Below are positions 58,872 through 64,000 of a stretch of DNA of 64,000 nt, piece by piece. The position numbers and the translations under genes were made by a program. Position 1 is the first letter of the stretch; each line of letters opens with the position of its first letter. Under the pieces are notes generated by a model that saw only the letters and a program-made list of their open reading frames with translations, did no database searches and was not told the origin of the DNA. This stretch comes from Streptomyces sp. LX-29. Lineage in GTDB: Bacteria; Actinomycetota; Actinomycetes; Streptomycetales; Streptomycetaceae. The stretch covers positions 8,164,344 to 8,228,343 of the forward strand of contig NZ_CP089746.1 of assembly GCF_029541745.1 (NCBI RefSeq), written 5' to 3'.

Positions 58872-61642
58872 TGAGCACACGCGAAACCCAGCTGGCTCTG
58901 CTCGCCTGCCACACCGACGAACACCTCCTCGGCGCCGTCTGCCTCTATCCCCTCCCCGACAAGATCGAATGCGTCTGGAAACAACTGCGCGAGGAGTACC
59001 GCGGCAAGACCGGCTCCAAAGGCAACCTGCCCTACGCGGGGCTGCTCACCGTCCTGCGCGCCATCGGCTACACCTGCGCCACCCTGTACCCCACCTCCAA
59101 AACCGACCCCCCGAAGTACCTGGCCACCACCCGCCCCATCGCCCGCGACGACCTGCACGCCGCGATCACCCTGTGGGAACAGGCCCTCCTGCACACCCCC
59201 GCCGACCACTTCTCCTTCGGCTACCACAGCGAACTCGCCGACCTCATCGCCGGCACCGCCCCCGAAGAAGCCTCCCTGTGGGAGCACATCACCCGCACCT
59301 GCGACTGCATCGACGCCCCCGGCTGGGTGTGGGCGGCCGCGGGCTGGGCCATCGCCCAACGCTTTGCCAGCGAACCCTGGACGATCGACGGCAAGACCAT
59401 CACCTTCCGCGCCGACCTGAACAACTCCCTCCAGGTCTGGGACAACGACCTGCTCTGGACCAACACCTGGGGCGCCGCCTACGGCAACAGCGACGACACC
59501 GACGCCCCCGGCGAGGACGACGACCCCGCATGGAAGACCCAAGCGCGCTACGCTACCCTGCGCCTTGAAGTGGCCGTGAAGTCCCACCCCGGCCTCCTGC
59601 ACCCCGTCGCCGTCGTCCACCCCCGCGTCTCACGGCTCAGCTACACCCTCAAAAGCGCCCGCACCGCCTGGTTCGCACCCCGCGACAACACCGGGCCCCT
59701 CCTCAACCTGGCCATGGGCGGCAAAGGCAAACACACCCACCTCGACCACACCACCCGCCTCGCCCTGGACGCCTGGACCCGGCTGCACGGCGAACACGTC
59801 TTCCCCCGCAACCAGGACGAGACCGACTTCCTCGCCCCCAGCACCCTCGACCTGAGCGGCCCACCCGGCAAACTCCGCGCGCTCGTCCCCTTCTCCACCA
59901 ACTTCCCCATCGGCAAGGGCGCGGGCATGTACACCCGCAGAGAACTCGCCCGCCACACCAGCGAAGTACTCGCCCAGCCCCTGCTGCGCACCCACGAGAT
60001 CGCCGGCCGCCACTTCGGCTACGGACGCACCACCATCGACGGCCGCGACGCCGTCCTCCTGGACGACCCGCACATCGACCGGATCATCGCCGCCTCTGGA
60101 TGCGAACGCCTGCGCATCCTCGCCCTCTACCGCCACCAGGACATGCGCACCCGCATGCAGCGCCTGCTCGCCTACCACTTCAACCGCCCCGACCTCGCCA
60201 AAGCTGGCATGCCCGACGACCGCATCGTCCCCGTCACCGAGCACGTCGAAGTACTGCTGCAGGCCGCCGACGACCTGTTGGCCCACGGCGACCACCACGA
60301 CAAGCGCGCCGCCCTCACTCGCCAGCTCAACGGCCTGGGTGCCCCCGACGGCACCCGCATCCTGGCCCTGTGCGAGACCGAGTACGACGCCAAGGCATGG
60401 GCCCGCCAGCGCCGCGCCTCCAAAATGCCCGACTCCACCCTCACCGACCCCTACACCCTGGACGCCAAGCCCCACGCCAGCCGTGAACTCGCCCGCCTGG
60501 GCGTCCTCGCCCAGTTCCTCACCCCCTACAAGCCCACACGCCGCAACCCCAAGAAGAAGCCCCGTGAGATCACCACCGACCTCGAACGTCTGGGCGGGGA
60601 ACTCGAAGGCGACCACCGCGGCCACATGGCCATCGCCGACCTGAACCGCGCGGCCGGCCTGGTCCACCCCCGGCTGACCAAGGCGCTCACCTTCGGCCCG
60701 AACGGCCTCAAGAACTCCCTCGTCCACGTCGGCCTCCACCTGCGCCAGCAACTGGGCGAACGCCGCGGCCCCTTGACCGAGGAACCCAAACTAATGTGGA
60801 CCCTCGTCGCCCTCGTCCCCCGCGCCGGACAGTGGCAGACCCTAGCCTTCCTCCCCGACGAACACCGCACTGGCGCCGCCTGGCTCGACTACGCCACCGC
60901 CAACACCATCCACCGCGCACGCCCGCTGCCCCAGGGACGACGCCGTGACGCCCTCCTGCCCCGCCTGGTCGACCGCGCCCTGTACGACCTGGGCGCTCAC
61001 GCGGGCACGGCGAGCGGCTACGCCGTCTACGTCTCAGGAGCCGAAGCACGCAGCATCTGGCCCCTGTTGGCCAACCGGCACCTCGGCAAGACGCCCGACG
61101 CCGACGGACTCGTCGACAAGCGACCAGCGCTGCCCGGCTTCACCCTCCCCGCCAATCAGCGGCCCCAAGCCGTCGTCCGCGTCACCTCCGCCAGAGACGA
61201 CGTCGCCTCGCCCGCCCTCATCGAACGCCTCGTGCACGCCGACGGCGAAGAGACCGAAACCACAGAAGGCAAACTCGCCACCGGTCTGTTCCAGATGGAG
61301 AACACAGACAAGACGTTCATCCTGTGCAACCTGCCCCACCAGTACACAGGAGGATCCCGCTACGCCCGCGCCGGAGAGTTCTACACCCGATGGGGCAGCA
61401 CCGACCCGGCGGAACAAGCAGAGACCTGGTACAGCCATACGGCCACGGAAATCACCGTGCTCCACCACCCAGAGGGACAACCCCCGCTCACGTACGGCCT
61501 GGCGGCGGCACGCCTGTGCGACCACGCCCTCCACTGGAACCACCGCACCCAGTACCCAGCCCCCATCCACCTCGGCATCCAGATGGACAAGAACCACCCC
61601 GAGTACAGACGCACCATCGACTTCTTCGACACGGAAACCTGA
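58871..61642 (+). CDS. pPIWI-RE protein (prokaryotic PIWI with conserved R and E)
   Basis: A 923-residue member of the pPIWI-RE family, described by comparative genomics as a nucleic-acid-guided defence protein. An N-terminal X-type domain (about 1-330: YAGLLTVLRAIGYTCATLYP) and a MID-like middle are followed by a C-terminal RNase H/PIWI module with AVVRVTSARDDVASPALIER (conserved Arg), QYTGGSRYARAGEFYTRWGS, ATEITVLHHPEG (conserved Glu), and LCDHALHWNHRTQYPAPIHL at the end. Such proteins usually lack the full RNase H acid triad, and cleavage would come from the partner nuclease. It starts at the last base of the helicase stop and ends at a bidirectional terminator. Confidence 0.8.
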   Translation: MSTRETQLALLACHTDEHLLGAVCLYPLPDKIECVWKQLREEYRGKTGSKGNLPYAGLLTVLRAIGYTCATLYPTSKTDPPKYLATTRPIARDDLHAAITLWEQALLHTPADHFSFGYHSELADLIAGTAPEEASLWEHITRTCDCIDAPGWVWAAAGWAIAQRFASEPWTIDGKTITFRADLNNSLQVWDNDLLWTNTWGAAYGNSDDTDAPGEDDDPAWKTQARYATLRLEVAVKSHPGLLHPVAVVHPRVSRLSYTLKSARTAWFAPRDNTGPLLNLAMGGKGKHTHLDHTTRLALDAWTRLHGEHVFPRNQDETDFLAPSTLDLSGPPGKLRALVPFSTNFPIGKGAGMYTRRELARHTSEVLAQPLLRTHEIAGRHFGYGRTTIDGRDAVLLDDPHIDRIIAASGCERLRILALYRHQDMRTRMQRLLAYHFNRPDLAKAGMPDDRIVPVTEHVEVLLQAADDLLAHGDHHDKRAALTRQLNGLGAPDGTRILALCETEYDAKAWARQRRASKMPDSTLTDPYTLDAKPHASRELARLGVLAQFLTPYKPTRRNPKKKPREITTDLERLGGELEGDHRGHMAIADLNRAAGLVHPRLTKALTFGPNGLKNSLVHVGLHLRQQLGERRGPLTEEPKLMWTLVALVPRAGQWQTLAFLPDEHRTGAAWLDYATANTIHRARPLPQGRRRDALLPRLVDRALYDLGAHAGTASGYAVYVSGAEARSIWPLLANRHLGKTPDADGLVDKRPALPGFTLPANQRPQAVVRVTSARDDVASPALIERLVHADGEETETTEGKLATGLFQMENTDKTFILCNLPHQYTGGSRYARAGEFYTRWGSTDPAEQAETWYSHTATEITVLHHPEGQPPLTYGLAAARLCDHALHWNHRTQYPAPIHLGIQMDKNHPEYRRTIDFFDTET

Positions 61643-61696
61643 CACAACGATTCGGCAGCCTGCCAAGACCCTTTGCCGGCTCAACGAAGCGGCTCA

Positions 61697-61730
61697 GAGC
61701 GGTTCAGACCCGTACGGTGGCGAACCGCTC
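61697..61730. terminator. Bidirectional terminator between converging genes
   Basis: GAGCGGTTC at 61697-61705 pairs with GAACCGCTC at 61722-61730, 16-nt loop, between the pPIWI-RE operon and the linear-end helicase gene. Confidence 0.7.
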
Positions 61731-61743
61731 ACGATCACCGCGG

Positions 61744-64000
61744 CTATGCAGTCCAGTCCAGCCCGAGCTCCGCGAGCGTCTTCTTCTTGTCCGCACTCAG
61801 TTTGGTGCGCCGGGTCTTGGTGTTCGTCAGCCACACGCCGAGCTTGACCTCAGTGCCATCGGGGAGGGTTTCTACGTGGGCCCTAGGGACGGTCAGGGTG
61901 CCGGTGCGGTCCTTGTACTGCCGCAGGGCTTCCACGCCCCGCTCGAAGGCGCCAGCAGCGCCGCCACGGCTCTTTTCCGGGGCGGCGCCCTTGGGCGCGG
62001 GCAGCGCCGTGATGGCGAGCTGCTCCAGGCGCTCGCGCTGCCCGTCCATCAGCGCAGCCCACACCGTGTGTTCGCGCTGCTTGGCGAGCCATTTGCCGAT
62101 GTCCATGCCGTGCACCGTCACCCCGGGCAGCAGTTCGGTGAGGGCGGTGTCCTCCTCGGCGAGGAGCTCGCGTACGGCGGCGTAGTGCCGCTGCCAGGTG
62201 ACGGGCCAGGCCGGGTTCCAGTCCGGGTCGATCCCGGCGAGGGCTTCGGCGCGCTCGGGGTGGCCGGCCAGCGCACCCGGCCGCCTCACATTCGACAGCC
62301 ATTGCCCGATCGGCCGGTCCAGCGCGGTCGCCGTGCGGGGCGCGCAGAGTGTCCAGTGCTGCTCGTAGTAGACGCGGGCGGCGGCCAGGTTCTCCTGGAA
62401 GGCCGCGTCGGTGGCGTCCCACACCATCCCGAGGGCCTCGAGCCGCTCGGCGCGCTTGCCGGTCATCTGCCCGGCCGCGTAGGCGCGGCGCTGTTCGGCG
62501 ATCCACTGCCCGAGCGGGTAGGCGCCCTCCCGGTGGTCGTACGGCACCCGCAGATGCTGCTCCCGCTCGCGATACCGGCGCGCGGCGGCGTACCCGCGCG
62601 CCCAGTCCTGCCGCTCGGTGTCGATGACATTGAACGACACCCACTCGGCGACCATCACCGGGTCCCGCGGCGCCGCAAAACGCAACAGAAGACGGGTTTC
62701 TTCCTCGCCTTCCTCGGGTGCCTCACCGATATTCCACGACGGGTCCACGACCTTCTTTCGCGGCTCTTGCGGAATGGCGAGCAATTCCACGGCCTCTTCA
62801 TCATGCGCACGCAGCCCCTGAAGGACTTTCACCAAAGGACGATAGCTTCCCGAAGTGAACATGTCCTCGGGCTGCTCGCCCGGCTGCAGAAATACGGGCA
62901 CGATCAACGAGGCCAGCTTCCCCTCACCCGGCTTCTGCCGAAGCGCCCGCCCGATCGCCTGGACGATGTCGTGCGGCGCCCCCTTGGGATCCAGCAGCGC
63001 CACCGAGTCCACCGCCCGGATGTCGACACCTTCCCCCAGGACGCGGCAGTTGGACAGCACCGCCCGCAGCGCCGTGGTGCCGAAGCCGGCCAGGACCTCC
63101 CGCCGGCGCTCCGGCACGTGCTCCCCGCACAGCCAGTCGGCCCAGATCCACCCCGGATACTTCTCCGGCTGGTCCGCGTGCAGCTTCGCCGCCACCCGCC
63201 CAAGCCCCTCCGCATACGCCTGCGCCTCTATCGTCCGGTGGTGGAAGGTGATGCAGGTGTTCAGGTTGTGGTCGGCCATGGTCCGCAGCAGCGCCGCCTG
63301 AAGGGCGCCGAGCCGCTGTCCGCGCACCTCCTCGCTGCGCCGCTCCTCGCTCATCAGCCGCTCTGGGGTGACGACTGGGTCCTGGAGCTCGACGACGATG
63401 ATCTGGTACCGCGCCAGCAGACCGCGCGCCACCGCCGACGCCAAAGTGAGCTTGTACAGGACCGGGCCGAAGATGGACTCATCGTCCATCGAGGCCGCCA
63501 GCTCCTCCGGCAGCGGATCCCGAACCCCCTCGGCCACCTCCCAGTTGGGCCGCTCCTGCCAGATCCGCGGCGTCGCCGTCAGGTACAGCCGCCGCGCCGC
63601 CGGAATGACCGCCTGGACATGGATGTCCGCCCACGCCTTCCCCAGCGACCCCGACGTCCGGTGCGCCTCGTCCACCACCGCCAGGTCCACCGGCGCCAGC
63701 CGCTGCCCGTAGACGCCCTCGAACGCCTCGGCGAGCACCGGCAGCGACGCGTAGGTGGCGTAGATGGTCACCGGCCCGGTTCCGTGCCACATCGCCAGCC
63801 GCACTGGGTTGGTGGTGCACCGGACCTTCAGGCTCCACAGCTCCGGGTCCTCCTGAAGCGAACAAACCGCAACCGCCGGCCCCCTGTGCCCGACCCGGTA
63901 CCACTCCTTCACCGTCTGCGTCAGCAGCTCCAGCGTCGGCACCAGCACCAGAACCCGCCCCCGCGGCAGCATCTCCCGAGCAGCGAAAGCAGCGATGACC
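61744..64000 (-). CDS. DEAD/DEAH helicase with C-terminal HA repeats, N-terminus beyond the right edge
   Basis: At least 750 residues of a superfamily 2 helicase resembling the terminal (TtrA-like) helicases near the ends of Streptomyces linear replicons. The frame is open to the right edge (VIAAFAAREMLPRGRVLVLV), so Walker A lies outside. Visible: motif II VVDEAHRTSGSLG, motif III LYLTATPRIW, VLGEGVDIRAVDS and motif VI IVQAIGRALRQKPGEG. From about residue 475 there are three to four HA-type units (GYAAARRYREREQHLRVPYD, YPLGQWIAEQRRAYAAGQMT, DRPIGQWLSNVRRPG, LGVWLTNTKTRRTKLSADKK). It is relevant that TniQ at 14.3 kb carries the same domain type. Known family members are implicated in plasmid transfer or end processing; the precise reaction is unclear. 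Confidence 0.82.
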   Translation of the reverse strand, partial: VIAAFAAREMLPRGRVLVLVPTLELLTQTVKEWYRVGHRGPAVAVCSLQEDPELWSLKVRCTTNPVRLAMWHGTGPVTIYATYASLPVLAEAFEGVYGQRLAPVDLAVVDEAHRTSGSLGKAWADIHVQAVIPAARRLYLTATPRIWQERPNWEVAEGVRDPLPEELAASMDDESIFGPVLYKLTLASAVARGLLARYQIIVVELQDPVVTPERLMSEERRSEEVRGQRLGALQAALLRTMADHNLNTCITFHHRTIEAQAYAEGLGRVAAKLHADQPEKYPGWIWADWLCGEHVPERRREVLAGFGTTALRAVLSNCRVLGEGVDIRAVDSVALLDPKGAPHDIVQAIGRALRQKPGEGKLASLIVPVFLQPGEQPEDMFTSGSYRPLVKVLQGLRAHDEEAVELLAIPQEPRKKVVDPSWNIGEAPEEGEEETRLLLRFAAPRDPVMVAEWVSFNVIDTERQDWARGYAAARRYREREQHLRVPYDHREGAYPLGQWIAEQRRAYAAGQMTGKRAERLEALGMVWDATDAAFQENLAAARVYYEQHWTLCAPRTATALDRPIGQWLSNVRRPGALAGHPERAEALAGIDPDWNPAWPVTWQRHYAAVRELLAEEDTALTELLPGVTVHGMDIGKWLAKQREHTVWAALMDGQRERLEQLAITALPAPKGAAPEKSRGGAAGAFERGVEALRQYKDRTGTLTVPRAHVETLPDGTEVKLGVWLTNTKTRRTKLSADKKKTLAELGLDWTA

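Noticed and set aside
1..64000. tRNA genes, rRNA genes, integrase attachment sites and CRISPR arrays
   Set aside because: Looked for by eye on both strands and none seen; short att-like repeats cannot be excluded without computation.

Overview
The window is high-GC actinobacterial DNA. It is very probably Streptomyces or a close relative, and it looks like the accessory arm of a linear replicon (linear plasmid or chromosome end). The strongest evidence is a telomere-maintenance pair: a Tap-like telomere-associated protein (50519-52642) and a Tpg-like terminal protein (53126-53680). A DEAD/DEAH helicase with helicase-associated (HA) repeats, of the kind known from Streptomyces linear ends, runs off the right edge. 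No rRNA, tRNA or CRISPR array was seen.

Layout. 0-5 kb: an intact MurG-type glycosyltransferase gene followed by a decayed cluster of three broken genes (prolyl-tRNA synthetase-like, GT4 glycosyltransferase half, PIG-L/LmbE deacetylase). 5-11.5 kb: orphan immunity-type genes (CdiI_2-like, Imm49-like, DUF6000-like) among remnants of an IS630 element, an NB-ARC/TPR protein and an ECF41-type sigma factor, plus a 290-bp inverted duplication. 11.8-14 kb: two IS5-family elements, one truncated and one complete with 16-bp inverted repeats, beside a truncated TniQ-like N-terminus. 14.3-21.8 kb: a Tn7-like transposition operon (tnsA-tnsB-tnsC-tniQ) in which TniQ carries five HA repeat units, TnsA seems to have lost catalytic residues and TnsB is frameshifted. 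22-31.8 kb: possible cargo, namely a TIGR02391 protein, a PD-(D/E)XK nuclease-like protein, two GNAT-type proteins and a 1064-residue Mrr-like nuclease/repeat protein.

32.9-39.6 kb holds a second, different transposition-type operon of six overlapping genes: a Mu/TnsB-type integrase, a TnsC-type ATPase, a second AAA ATPase, and three further proteins. Two of those three look like copies of the second ATPase that have lost Walker A and Walker B residues. No TnsA or TniQ is present. I consider this the best candidate for an undescribed system. 40.4-49.5 kb is a lasso-peptide-type RiPP cluster: an XRE regulator split by a 2.17-kb group II intron, an M20 peptidase homologue with altered metal ligands, a 56-residue precursor, an asparagine-synthetase-like cyclase, a PqqD-like recognition protein, a B2 leader peptidase and an ABC exporter. 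An array of five helically phased TCCCA repeats precedes the precursor.

49.7-54.4 kb holds the telomere genes and two unknowns. 54.4-61.6 kb is a three-gene pPIWI-RE operon (nuclease, DinG-like helicase, PIWI protein), a predicted defence system. The window therefore combines mobile elements, conflict genes, one natural-product cluster and linear-end maintenance genes.
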